A stretch of 64,000 nt of DNA from Reticulascus tulasneorum (lineage: Eukaryota; Ascomycota; Sordariomycetes; Glomerellales; Reticulascaceae). The stretch is taken from contig LSAX01000007.1 of the NCBI GenBank assembly GCA_001557505.1, positions 3,162,001 to 3,226,000 on the forward strand, written 5' to 3'. The first letter of the stretch is position 1. Each line of letters starts with the position of its first letter. A program made the position numbers and the translations under genes. Below the pieces are notes generated by a model. That model worked only from the letters and a program-made list of their open reading frames with translations. It searched no databases and was not told the origin of the DNA. This document shows positions 22,044 to 32,390 of the stretch, piece by piece.

Positions 22044-22618
22044 CTATTCGAGGGAGGCGTTTGGTCTGGCAGACCTGAGGAGATGAGAGGCTGCATTGGT
22101 GACAGTCTGTCGGTAAGGGGGATGCAGGGCCTTCGCCGACCTTTGTACCAGGACGTGTTCATAGATTTGGTCCAGGACTCGCTCGAGACGATTCCACTGG
22201 GCGGCATCTTGTTCCAATCGATGGGCTAGAAATGCTTCCGTCTCAAGTGGTGGAGGCGACAAAAACTCATTTCCGGGCGGCGGTGGTGATACCCGGACTA
22301 CAGCCACAGCTGAACCTGGGTTGAAAATAAGGGTCGTGAGATTTGCGAAGGTTTGCAAGGGAGAACCAACTCAAGGCGTCGTCGTGTTGACTCGTTCAGC
22401 CCATGGGTAACGCGTGCCGTCGGACGGCACATCATTGCGAAGGGTGCCCTGGTTCGTTAGTCTTTCTGTTTCGAAATCAGTGTAAAGAAAAGGAAGGAAA
22501 AAGAAGGCAGGATTGGAAGATACCGAAGCTGAAGCGAAGCTAGTGAGAGCGTATGTCGTGCGACCGGGTGTGATAGGAAGGCGGAGCTGGGTCCGCCGGC
22601 AGATGTGGTGGCGGCCAT
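22044..22618 (-). CDS. Possible spliced gene, unknown product
   Basis: From an ATG at 22618 a frame reads MAATTSAGGPSSAFLSHPVA to a GTATCT donor near 22520, and an acceptor near 22441 restores the frame. Downstream, a frame ending at 22044 reads ETEAFLAHRLEQDAAQWNRL and DQIYEHVLVQRSAKALHPPY, which looks like genuine helical protein. I could not fix the second intron that joins these parts. I do not recognise the family. The gene may be real with a wrong model, or fortuitous. Confidence 0.3.
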
Positions 22619-24821
22619 GTGCCAATGTGTGGTGGATCTAATTAGTTTAAGGGTCGGGTGGATTGATTTTGGCCAGTGGCGGTACCAAGTTTATTAGTGT
22701 GGAGGTACCTAAAGGTGCCTACGTAGGGTACTACGTAGTAGGCAAGCATGCTACTTAATGCCGGGTCAAGTTAATGAATCTGGAGTTGATACCTCACTGA
22801 GTACGTAAGAGAACCTGGCCATCGAGTAGCGAGAGCACCACCGACTTGGGCGGCAGTCCACCACAAAGCCTGCAAGCCGCAGGTATAGAACGACACGGCT
22901 TGGATGTCCTCTGGCGTGATTTGGACAGCCCGAGTGACGAAGTGACTAAGTGAGGGAGAGAGGGAGAGAGACAGAGATTTAAAAGGTGAACACAGCGACC
23001 GACGCGGTTTGCGGCTGCCACGTGGGCTGGCGTGATGTGATGAGATGAGAAACACCAAAGAAGAAAGCAAAAGGCAAAACGAGGCCCGCGCCTGGTGCGC
23101 CAGGTACATCTGGTACATCTGCTCTCTCTGCATAATTTCTTCTTCCCACGATGCTCTGTTTGCTCTGCTTCGCGAGATGAATGGACGGATGGATGGATGG
23201 ATAGCGAAGTACCTATTTGGGGAAATACTGGCTGGGCGGTGACTTTTTCCCGCTAGGCTTATCTAATCGAGCTTAGCGGACCGCCCCATCTCACGCGATT
23301 TCAACTGGTTGTGGGCTGTTTCGCAAGCATCCAGACTCACGCCTTGCAGCAACATCAGACCATTCCCTCCGTCTCGTCCCCCTCGTGATAGGTCAATTTC
23401 AATCGCAGCTCTTGGGGCGAGCTGATTGGGTGGCGCCCCCCTCCGTCTTCTTTTTCTTCTAGTCGTTTCCTGGAGGGGGGGGAGTTTACCGCGATACTTC
23501 CCTCTTCTTCGTCTTCTTTCTTTTTTCGGGGGTGTCTCTTCTGCCAAGGATCAGTCGGGAATGGGCTGGCTGCTTCAGTCCCCAGGCGCTGCTCCCTCCT
23601 GTTATGGTTGGTCGGCAATCTGTGCAATCGCGATTGACGATGGCCGAGCTCGGATGTCTTCAATGGAGTATTCAGATCAATTGATGAAGTCATGGTCCTT
23701 TTCTTCTAATGAGATCTGGGGCAAGGGTGCGCAATTCGATGGGATCCAACTACAGGGCTCACGCGCTGCATAGTGCTGCATCGTGGCCTAGGGTAATATC
23801 TGGGTAGAATACCTCCTATTGAAGGTACCTACCTAGGTAGGTGTCCAGCATGCATCCATATGCCTGGCTGACAGAGATGCTTTCAGTTCGCGATTTTCTC
23901 CCAACCGACGACTCTCTCCTCCCTCCCTCTCGCAGCCTCATATGCACACACACATTTACTCGTCATGACCCCAGTATCATTGTCCAGCGACAAACCGATA
24001 TTGCATGCAAACAAACGGGCTTTGCTCTGCTTCGTATTTGCTGTCGTAGCACCAGGCGCCCCCTCCGACGAATCCCAATTGGTCTCGCTGCAAGTGCCCT
24101 ATTCATCATCGACTCATCCATCAGCCCGCCCCAAAAGCACCCCCCAACCACGTACGAAGCCAATACAAGTATCTGCAATGCAGTTCGGGTACTTACAGAC
24201 AGCACCTTGTACTCTGCATGCAAAGCGCACCACCCCGACATGCCCCTAGCCCTGCATTGGGACTGGGCGGTGGTGGCGGCCACATGGTAAGTGTCTGGCC
24301 CAAGGAACGGGAAGCTTCAAGCATCCCCCATGTTTGGCTTGTTTGGCTGTTTGGTCACCCTTCAGATCCGGTCCCCTCCGCCCGCTATATCTGCCTCGGC
24401 CTCCGTCCCACTTCGCCGTCGTCACTTTTTCTCCCTGCAATTGCCAAACTCTGTCACGGGCCTGTCGTATGACATTGCGCCTATTCATCACCAGCTTCGC
24501 TGCCGTTTCTCTCCGGCTGCCTCATGACCGAGTCCACCGCGGCCGCAACCCCCCTCTCCTCCCATCTAGAGCTTGACCCGAACGCCCATCCAGATTCGCG
24601 ATCGAGCTATATAGCTTGCTTGCCCCCCACCCCGCTTTGACTTGCCTTCGCCTCTCTACCCATCAGTGTGATTCATCCACAAGAACAAATTACTTTTACA
24701 CTTCCCCACAATACTTCTTCACGGGCCACATCTGTCTGCAGCCCTTCGAGTAGCTCATCCACTACAAAGCCCACACCAACCCTCTGCCTGTAACATACGA
24801 ACCGACCAGCCTGTGCCCATC
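22619..24821. promoter_or_regulatory. Long upstream region of the bHLH gene
   Basis: About 2.2 kb without a convincing gene; CT-rich tracts and many short pyrimidine runs (for example 24640-24780) suggest a long leader and promoter. A perfect 16-bp palindrome ACCTACCTAGGTAGGT lies at 23827-23842. TACGTAGGGTACTACGTA lies near 22720. Confidence 0.45.
23827..23842. promoter_or_regulatory. Palindromic ACCTACCTAGGTAGGT site
   Basis: A perfect 16-bp palindrome about 1 kb upstream of the bHLH start. Half-sites of this motif recur in other intergenic regions of the window (near 10917, 49344, 52754, 60890 and 61380). What binds there is unknown. Confidence 0.35.
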
Positions 24822-25898
24822 ATGGATCGCAGAACTCCTCGACAACAAGCTTTTGACTACTTTCAAGTAGCTCAAATGTCCCAAGCAAACGTTATGACGG
24901 TAAGAAGCTGCCCCCCCCCCCCCATTGCGTCCTTTCCCGCCGCCGACGATCAACCTCGTGGCTAATTCGACCCTTTCTAGACCTCGCAAGACCTCTCACC
25001 ACTCTCATACTACGACCCCCAAGCAGACTTCAGCACAGAATCAGCTCCGTCGAGAGGCTCGCCAATCTCTCCAAGCTTCACCAATTCCTTCCAGGTCTCA
25101 TCGGGAACAGAATGGCCCGGCTACTATGACAAGCCCACGCTGTCACCCGATCTTGACGCCCTCTACGAGGAAGCCTTTGGCAGCCCGGTGTCCTTCACAC
25201 TCCAACCGCAGAATCTGGCCCTCAGCCCGGTTGAATCCCCCATCGACTTTATGACGGACAGTGTGCCCTTTGGACAGGGCGGCCTCAATGACAATCGACC
25301 GCTGTTCGAAATAGCGCAGTCATCCCCTGTTGTATCACACCGATCAGTGCAGTCCGCAAAGGCCTTGCCAACCGCGGCACACGGTCCGAAGACAGCTCGA
25401 GCAACACATCCTCGATCTCGGGAGGAGAAGCCAGCACGATTCGGTTCTTCCCATCAATCTGGGCTTCTGAAGCGGAAATCCTCAAGCTCGGAATCTCTGC
25501 CCTCTCTTTCTCCCGAACCTGAACCGGCCTCCCGCCGCACCAAGCATACAGACCCCAGCAGGAATCCGCACAACATGATTGAGAAGCGGTACCGCGTCAA
25601 CATCAACGAGAAGATTGTGGCGCTTCGAGACGCAGTCCCATCCCTACGTGTTGTCAAACAGCAACTTGAGAATCCAGATCTTGACGAGGAATATGACATC
25701 GTTCAGGAGCTCGGAGGGCTCATGCCAGCAAGGAAGCTTAACAAAGCAACCATTCTCAGCAAAGCTACCGAGTACATCGCCCATCTGGAGAAGAAAAATA
25801 CTTCGCTGGCGAAGGAGAATGAAGCGCTGGAGAAGAGACTCGCTGATGTCGGGCGCTGGCAGCAGACCGAGAATGGGTCAGGTGCTTTCTGGAGTTGA
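24822..25898 (+). CDS. bHLH transcription factor, SREBP-type
   Basis: Exons are 24822-24899 and 24981-25898, giving 331 aa. The intron contains a run of 13 C. The N-terminal 190 residues are Ser/Pro-rich with acidic patches (YYDKPTLSPDLDALYEEAFG), likely an activation region. The bHLH starts at about residue 225: NPHNMIEKRYRVNINEKIVA; the Tyr in EKRYR is the hallmark of SREBP-like basic regions. A loop of about 35 residues (QLENPDLDEEYDIVQELGG) is longer than in animal SREBP. Helix 2 is KLNKATILSKATEYIAHLEK and runs into a short leucine zipper. There are no membrane segments, so it is not a tethered SREBP. Fungal relatives control development or metabolism; the role here is unknown. Confidence 0.88.
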
Positions 25899-26677
25899 AG
25901 CAACTTTTGCTGCCAACTTTTTCATTTGTATTGGGTTTACACGGAAAAGAAGCTCGGAGCTTGGATATTGGTTACTGGTGTTGTGAGCGCGGATTTTTGG
26001 GACACGGGGTTCTCCAAAATTTTAAACCTTGGATGAGTAATGGCGCAAGACTTTGGAACACGGCTAGTGTTTGGCGAAGTGTATGCTTACTGGGCATCCT
26101 TTGGTTATTTCTAATATTTCTTCACGCCTCTTCTGAGGGTCAATGCCATCTAATGACGGTTGACTAGTACAGCCAATGCTGATCATCGGGAGGGAATCAT
26201 AGCCTAATAAACAGATAGAAATACCTCTATTTCGCAATCATACTGACTTGCCCCATCTTTGTTACCCTTTCTGGTGCTAATTCTTTGCGAACAACTTCAT
26301 TGCTTCCCAGGTTAGTCCTACACAGTTCCAATGTGGTGTGGTTCGTAGGTCCCGGCCAGAAGAAAGCTAGGGATTCATTTCTATTCCACTCGTATGAAAA
26401 CATGGACACCTATCACTGGGCTTACTCATAGTTGGATAGATCTTGTATTGGGAGTTTTCGGCGAGATGGGAACTCTTCCCGAAAAGGCAGCATCTCTGAT
26501 TAGACGCGGAGACTTAACAAGTTGAGATACTTATTTCCTTCCACCCGCCACATCGTATCCGTAACAAACATGATTATAAACCGCGAAGTCCCGAAAGAAG
26601 AAAAAGGGAGAGGTAAATAGGAAAAGGAAGAATAAGGATATGAATGGGAAGAAGAAAAACTAGAACGTACCTGCTGC
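25899..26677. other. Intergenic region, nothing recognised
   Basis: Between the bHLH stop and the 3' end of the next minus-strand gene. Short frames only. Confidence 0.5.
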
Positions 26678-27250
26678 TCATCGCCTGCTTCGTCGCCGGT
26701 CCACCTCCACAACTATAATGATCTCTGCCTTACCTTGCGTCTCTTGTGGCCTTCGATTGGTTCGGGACTCGCGGTGTGGTCTTTTAGAATGCAGCTCTTC
26801 TGGTCGGGTCTTTGAGGTCGGGTTGGGGCGCGTGGGCTGGGATCGTGGTTCATCGTCGTCCATCATCGTTAGCTCTAGCTCCGCCACCACAACTTCTTCT
26901 CCATATTTGTTCGGCCTCAGGGTCTGGATGATGTCGGTCACACCTGGCGAGCGTGAAAGTCGATGAACTCCTCCTGTTCGAGCAGTCTCGTTAGCCCCTT
27001 CTCCGTCAACGTAACTCGGCCGCGGATCGAATATAACTTCTCTCGAGGCAGTTGCTGGTCGCTTTGTAGATCGTGATTGTCGTCTGCGAGGAGCGGCCTG
27101 GAAATCTCCTGGGTGAACAGAGGCAATATATTCATCCGCATACGCCTGTGCGTGATGACGCGGATGATTCTGGTAGAAGTACATACCGTAGTCTTGCATG
27201 TAGGGCCTGTGGCCACGGGGGTCTGCGTAGCTTTGGTAGTAGTTGGACAT
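26678..27250 (-). CDS. Hypothetical basic, Arg/Tyr-rich protein
   Basis: A single open frame of 190 aa starts MSNYYQSYADPRGHRPYMQD. The first 45 residues are rich in Tyr and His, the middle is basic (RRRQSRSTKRPATASREV), and there is an acidic patch (ELTMMDDDEPRSQ). I recognise no domain. A GTAAGG donor near 26734 suggests the C-terminus may be changed by an intron, so the last 17 residues are doubtful. The composition suggests a disordered protein. It could be lineage-specific. Confidence 0.45.
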   Translation of the reverse strand: MSNYYQSYADPRGHRPYMQDYGMYFYQNHPRHHAQAYADEYIASVHPGDFQAAPRRRQSRSTKRPATASREVIFDPRPSYVDGEGANETARTGGVHRLSRSPGVTDIIQTLRPNKYGEEVVVAELELTMMDDDEPRSQPTRPNPTSKTRPEELHSKRPHRESRTNRRPQETQGKAEIIIVVEVDRRRSRR

Positions 27251-28144
27251 GGCAGAGGGGTATTTTCTGGTCGAACCGTGTTCGAAATTGTGTCTGGTGC
27301 TGGAGTCACAGTGTATAGATGAAGTGATATGGCTATGATTAGGATAGAATCGATGGTTAATGCTATGAAGAGGATGTACCTTATGGTTGGAAATCACAAC
27401 TGGGTGAAAGAAGATTCCTTCGGCTTTATATCCAAAGAGCACGACCGACTCTTTGCCTGCCAAACAATGTCCTTGTTCGCCTTTTTGGACCACAAGCAAG
27501 TTGATCTTGTGCGATACCTTTAAACAAAGAGACCCACACTTTGTTCAACAACTAAGATTTGTGTGCATGGACAAGTCACATTCAGCATCTTCTGCTCCTG
27601 GAAAAGACGCAAAAATTAAGCATACTGAGCAGGAATGTTAGACTCGCGGCCTGTTTCGCCGGTTTAAGGGCGTACCCTGCCCCTGTTGTCTTCCAATCCA
27701 TTATCTCGGCAATGGGCGGACCGCAAGGGTGTATATACAGACTTGCATGGTCTCATATCTCCATCTCATGATCCAACCTTGCAATCCGGCCAAATCAGCT
27801 TTCTGATAACACGGCTTCGATATGTAGACGCCGCCAAATATTGAAGAAACCTCGAGTGCCTGGTGGCTTCTTCGGTACCAAAAGAAGAAGCACTAATTAT
27901 GAGAGGCGCAGTTGGACCTGCGGCTGAGGATGTTGCCTAGCTGGGGTAGATGGTGGAGATGAAGAGGCCCATGCAAGGGGACGAAATGATATTGAGGACG
28001 ACGGTTAAAAGAAAACTTGCATTCATCGACGCAAGAGATGGCCTTGCTTATTGACTGCGGGCTGCGCCGCCATATACGATCTGACAGGGGATAATTGTCC
28101 AGAGCTTCCCATAGGCAACTATTTCTTCAGCGTGTTCACCAGAA
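27251..28144. other. Intergenic region, nothing recognised
   Basis: No frame with protein sense was found on either strand. Confidence 0.5.
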
Positions 28145-28368
28145 ATGCTCGTTCCGTGGGCAGTTCTTCTTCTAATCATGGCGGCCTGCGCCAACGCTGC
28201 TGGCGATGTCAATGCAAAGATATCTCGTCCATAAACCTGGTCTCCGAGGCGTGTGCGGAAGTGCGAGGTGTCGATACCACATCGTGTTCCAACTACGCCA
28301 TGAAGGGGTACTGCACGTACATCGTCTTAGGCAACAACAAAGACAACTACTACTCGCCTGGGGTTTAA
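28145..28368 (+). CDS. Possible small secreted protein with a ShK-like half-motif
   Basis: An ATG at 28145 gives MLVPWAVLLLIMAACANA, a good signal peptide. Its frame soon stops, but a join from GAT at 28207 to GCG at 28249 (41-nt intron, weak GTCAAT donor, no clear branch point) leads to CAEVRGVDTTSCSNYAMKGY and then CTY, ending at 28368. The C....C..YA..GYC spacing resembles the first half of a ShK-type Cys module; the second half is absent. It may be a truncated relic or a wrong join. Confidence 0.28.
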
Positions 28369-30393
28369 ACTGCTGGCAACAAAGTGCGCGGGGAACAATT
28401 TACCGGCGACACATGAGAGCCTTTGGGGTATCGATGCAGTTTCATGGGAAAGAAGCGGCATCCGGATTAGATGGCCTTCGCCGCCCGTACCTTATGCAGG
28501 TTGATCGGACCCTGTCCGCATCATGTTCTGTTGCCACTAAGCTCTAGTGTTAGCTATCGGCATTACAGTCAGAATAATTACACGTATTACAAGAAGACAG
28601 AACGACCGACACTAACACGGATGTGAGCCTGACTGCTGATACGAGTCCGACTGTTGATATGAGTCTGATGATAAAATTGAGCTTACGCATAGACGAGTAA
28701 ATGGTTTTGTGTCATAACGCGACGCGGCTTCCATAGGCATCCAGATGGGGCATGGACAATGTTGCTGTTCTGTGACACAACCAAGTGCATCATCATGGTA
28801 CTGAGAAGGTGGTTAGCCACGGAACGATGTGCTGCGACCTTACGCGACTTACCTGTAGACTACAGAAGTGTTTTGAGATTCCTGAATCGAGATTGGAATA
28901 GTCAAGCCTCCCTGGTGTAGGGCTACCTCTCTGATCTAACAACATCTGCCTGCCTCCCTGCATTGCGGGCTGAAGTGAAAATATACGAAGCCAAGACATT
29001 GGCATACTGGTTGGCTGTGACGAAGGAGTACGGGATACAACCTTATTTCCCCAAGTGAGCCATGTTAGCCGCGCATGAAGACGGCCCCTATGCCACTAAG
29101 ACTCAAAAGGGGTGTAAAATAGGCAGCCGTTGCTGGAGATTTCCGGCAAGACGTTTCTTGAAAGGCGTTTCCCGAAAGTCACCGCCTCGTTGTTTGGTCC
29201 CTCACGCCCTATCAGATCCAAAAATGGCCTTCTAAGTAACCACTACGCATTTAAGGATGTTATTTGCAGGGTTATAATCTCCTGCCACTGGTCACCAATG
29301 GAGAGTCCTTGCACTTGTTGTCGTACATGCGGCGGCGGACATTGTTCAAGAAAGTAGACCAACAACAAAGCGCAGAGCTCTAAAGATCTCGGCGATCCCC
29401 ATGCCTTCAAGTATAATGTCTGCAATCCAAGTGAAATATGATGTGAATGGAAGTTGGATTCCTTGGCCTCGGAAGATGCCACTGCTGAAACCCCGAGGCA
29501 GGCGTTCCTCCTTCTCGCCTATATCACGACGAATCCCCCCAAGTGGTAATATCGGCAAAACTGTATCTCGTGCATAGAAAAGGACCTTACCACGCTTCTT
29601 GGAGAAGCCCCAAGGTATTGCTGTTATCTTCCTATTTCTGCGGCCGATTGGATCTTTAGACGGTATACGTTCTGGCTTCTGGATGGATCACAGAGGGTCA
29701 ATGCTGACGTCGGCCGCCTCACTTCAGATATGTGAGGTGCATTATGGCATCGCCGTTTTATTGACCCCGTAAGTGCTGGCACAATCTGTATTAACTTACC
29801 TGAAAGGTTATCCAGACACGTGAGTTGGGGAAAACACCGCCAGGTTGACTGCACAAACCATATAGCTGAGCGGAGTGACGGGGGTTTTCCGATTACCAGA
29901 ACAAGATCCCTACTACCCCTTTATACTGCTAAGACCTAGAATGCCACGATCTATTACACTCTCTACTTCTTTTAGCACATTTAGGCATCCGCGTAGACAC
30001 ATAAAAGAAGGCGAGTTATTATTTGCCAAGGCTAACTACCTGAGAATGTGGCGCGAGAGTAGCATCAAGGCAGCAGCATTCGACTTTCCCAATCTAGCGA
30101 AGCCATCAATAATGTCCTAAGAGACTGAAATGGAGTGCCAGTGGTCCAATATCGTGGTCCCCTGTCCCTAATTACATGCACAATGTGAGGAGTTTCAGCG
30201 TCAACGACCCCTTAACGGCGGCCTCGTAGGAGTGGCCGATATTCAAGTCGTCCTTTGTCTTTTGTCCTAAATGACTCCTGAGGCATTCTCATTCCAATTC
30301 CCATCGTCTTCCAGAATTCTCAGCTACTTATTGGTACCGTGCACAGATTTGCAGTGTAAACCTGTCGCATCATCAGTGCAACTACCCGCCGCC
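28369..30393. other. Gene-poor 2-kb stretch
   Basis: A near-tandem 20-bp motif (GAGTCCGACTGTTGATAT and variants) lies at 28622-28672. A minus-strand frame ending at 29346 reads GIQLPFTSYFTWIADIILEG and may be the last exon of a lost membrane or FAD-type protein, but no upstream exons could be joined. Otherwise nothing is recognised. Confidence 0.4.
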
Positions 30394-31470
30394 ATGGTAA
30401 AACTCATGAATCTGATCTCCCTCGCCGGGCTTCCCATTGCAACGGTTAGGCGTCCCTCTTTCCCAAAATTTCTGGTTGAAGTGTAGTTAGGAGCTCTTCT
30501 TCTGAACAGGAAGTGGAAATTGTACAAAGCCCAACGACTAACTGGCCCCAACCGCTAGGTTCTTGCTCGTGCCGTCAACACCACCATGGAAGACCCCGAA
30601 TCTCGAGACTTCACGGGAATCCATTGGACTGGTAGCGTCTTTGCAGACGCTGAGCCTATTGAGCTCTTCGGAACCGCCGAAGTAAGTGATCGGACAGAGA
30701 AAAGAAACCAGCATGTTACCAGGTGGCCAAGACCCTGACTTTTTATGTAGGCGATCTATGACCAAATCATCGCCTTGAACCCGGAATACTCGGCCCCAAT
30801 CTCTGACGACCCTCAAGATCTGAAAGCCAGGGCGTCGCTTGATCAGCTTTCAGCTCGCGATCGCGTCTGTGGCAGTATGGACACGGGCAGAAGGGACGAA
30901 CTTGAGGTACGACCTACCATCAAGAGCCTGATCATGCGATGCTAACGCTACTGTTTCTTAAGAGAGCCGCAGAACTTCTTGAGCGCATCGGCGGCCATTG
31001 CAGGGTATCCGCGCGCCAGTGTGTACGCACCACCTGCCATGCTACCTCGGCTACCTACCTATGCAGCGTACGTTCCCTTGCTACCTGAAGTTGGAATTAT
31101 CACCTAAGCGGAGGAGAATCATACCCCTACCAAAACAATGCCGTCAAGCTTTGCATACTGACTCTGTGTATAGGAGTGGGACACAGACCTGGTTCTCCAA
31201 TGCGCCATCGTGGGCAACACTATCTGGGAGATCCTCGGGCTATGTTGCCCAGTCCCATGGACAGGCGTCTCAGGCCACATGTCCACCGGCCTCGTTAGCA
31301 TTTGGGCCGGCTACGGCAACTGCAACCACCCTACCAACAGCCACCCTGCGAGATATTCCTATATACTTGGAGCTAGGAACGGTCAGTGCACGAATTGGGG
31401 TGGCAAGGTTTTACCAGTAAATGACGAAGTAGCTCTCCTAGAATTCCCTCGGGAGATTTATGAGACATGA
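30394..31470 (+). CDS. Secreted Cys-rich protein of unknown function
   Basis: Five exons are inferred: 30394-30444, 30559-30681, 30751 to about 30873 or 30906, about 30963-31070 and 31174-31470, roughly 230-240 aa. The start MVKLMNLISLAGLPIATVLA is a signal peptide. Conserved-looking pieces are RVCG, AAELLERIGGHC, RTTCHATSATYLCS, then LQCAIVGNTIWEILGLCCPV and GNCNHPTNSHPARYSY. About ten cysteines suggest disulfides. The layout resembles a broad class of fungal small secreted proteins. The third intron has a perfect GCTAAC branch point, but the GTACGA donor does not keep frame; the GTATGG donor at 30874 with the AAGAG acceptor does. A one-base frameshift is the alternative. Confidence 0.55.
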
Positions 31471-31904
31471 TCGTGAAAACCAGTTAGAAGTGGAGAACAG
31501 GTTCCAGATAGCAATCTTCCGCCGAGGATCTCGTCGATATACGCAAGGTGGCATCTCCGTAGGTATACGTGGATAGCTCGTGACTAGTGATGGCCTTACA
31601 TACAACGGGGATACGCTGGTGTAAGACTCGCCTAGCAAGACCTGCTCAGTTGTCTTACGCTGCCTCGACTGATACACGGTAGCGCATGAGACTATCATCT
31701 CGTCTTTGAAGGATGTCATTGTTTCCAAAGTGCGAGCTAGGAGTTTATTAAATTGAGGTTGCTAAGGATATGCTAGCTCAAAACATCCAATGTCCAACAT
31801 CCACCACAAGAAGAGAAACAGCCCAAGTTCCACAGACCCTGTATATGAATGCCCACTGTAACTTGTTCCGCCCCTCAACAATGAATCGCATCAATTTAGC
31901 AAAC
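31471..31904. other. Short intergenic stretch
   Basis: It lies between two convergent secreted-protein loci. Nothing is recognised. Confidence 0.5.
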
Positions 31905-32390
31905 TCAGGCATAGATGAACCAGTTAACGACTGGGCGTCCGGACGTGAGGCTAGCTTGGCCGCCGCATTCCATGGCGCCAGTGGCTCTGACCTTTCCCTT
32001 GTACTGGAACTTCGCAATAGAGTCGCGAATCAGGTCGCGAACGTCCTCATTGCCAATGGGTGCGGCCAGGTTAGTCGTGGCGTAAAATTTGCATTGACCG
32101 TAACTGGCAACTAGAGTTGTCCCCCGAAATGCATGGACAATCCATGACCCGCCACCAGCAATGTTACTGCGCAGGCGCTCGCAGTCTGCGACAGATGCTT
32201 TACCACCTTCCTAATAGGGGAAGAAGTTGGAGTTGGAGCAGTGGTTTTCGCGCTTGGTAAGGCCAATCTCGTCGGGCGAGGCGACATTGGGCGATGCCTC
32301 TGCGAGAGCATCAGGACCGGCAACGGGAGCAGCCTGGGCGGCGGCAATGAGGAGGGCAAGGATGCCGACAGTGACGTTCTTGAACTGCAT
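31905..32390 (-). pseudogene. Secreted Ecp2/Hce2-like protein gene with in-frame TAG
   Basis: From the ATG at 32390 the frame reads a signal peptide (MQFKNVTVGILALLIAAAQA), then KRENHCSNSNFFPY and a TAG at 32213-32211 (codon 60). The same frame continues for 101 codons without another stop: EGGKASVADCERLRSNIAGG, then YGQCKFYA, IGNEDVRDLIRDSIAKF and GAMECGG, ending TGA at 31905. The four Cys and the DC..L..NI..GG.W / GN.D..DLI.DSI spacing match the Ecp2-domain (Hce2) class of fungal secreted effectors without a gap; the TAG falls at one ordinary residue position. There is no plausible donor upstream, although TAG could act as an acceptor. It is likely a recent nonsense mutation; readthrough is possible. 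Confidence 0.65.

Noticed and set aside
22771..23133. Minus-strand frame with a Ser-Leu run
   Set aside because: The run comes from a simple GAGAGAGG repeat near 22954-22975.
23355..23693. Minus-strand frame of 112 codons with an ATG
   Set aside because: Highly charged and driven by a purine-rich tract; no family sense. It could be a leader ORF but I cannot support it.
29346..29558. Minus-strand hydrophobic frame FTSYFTWIADIILEG
   Set aside because: Looks like a last exon, but no upstream exon could be joined.
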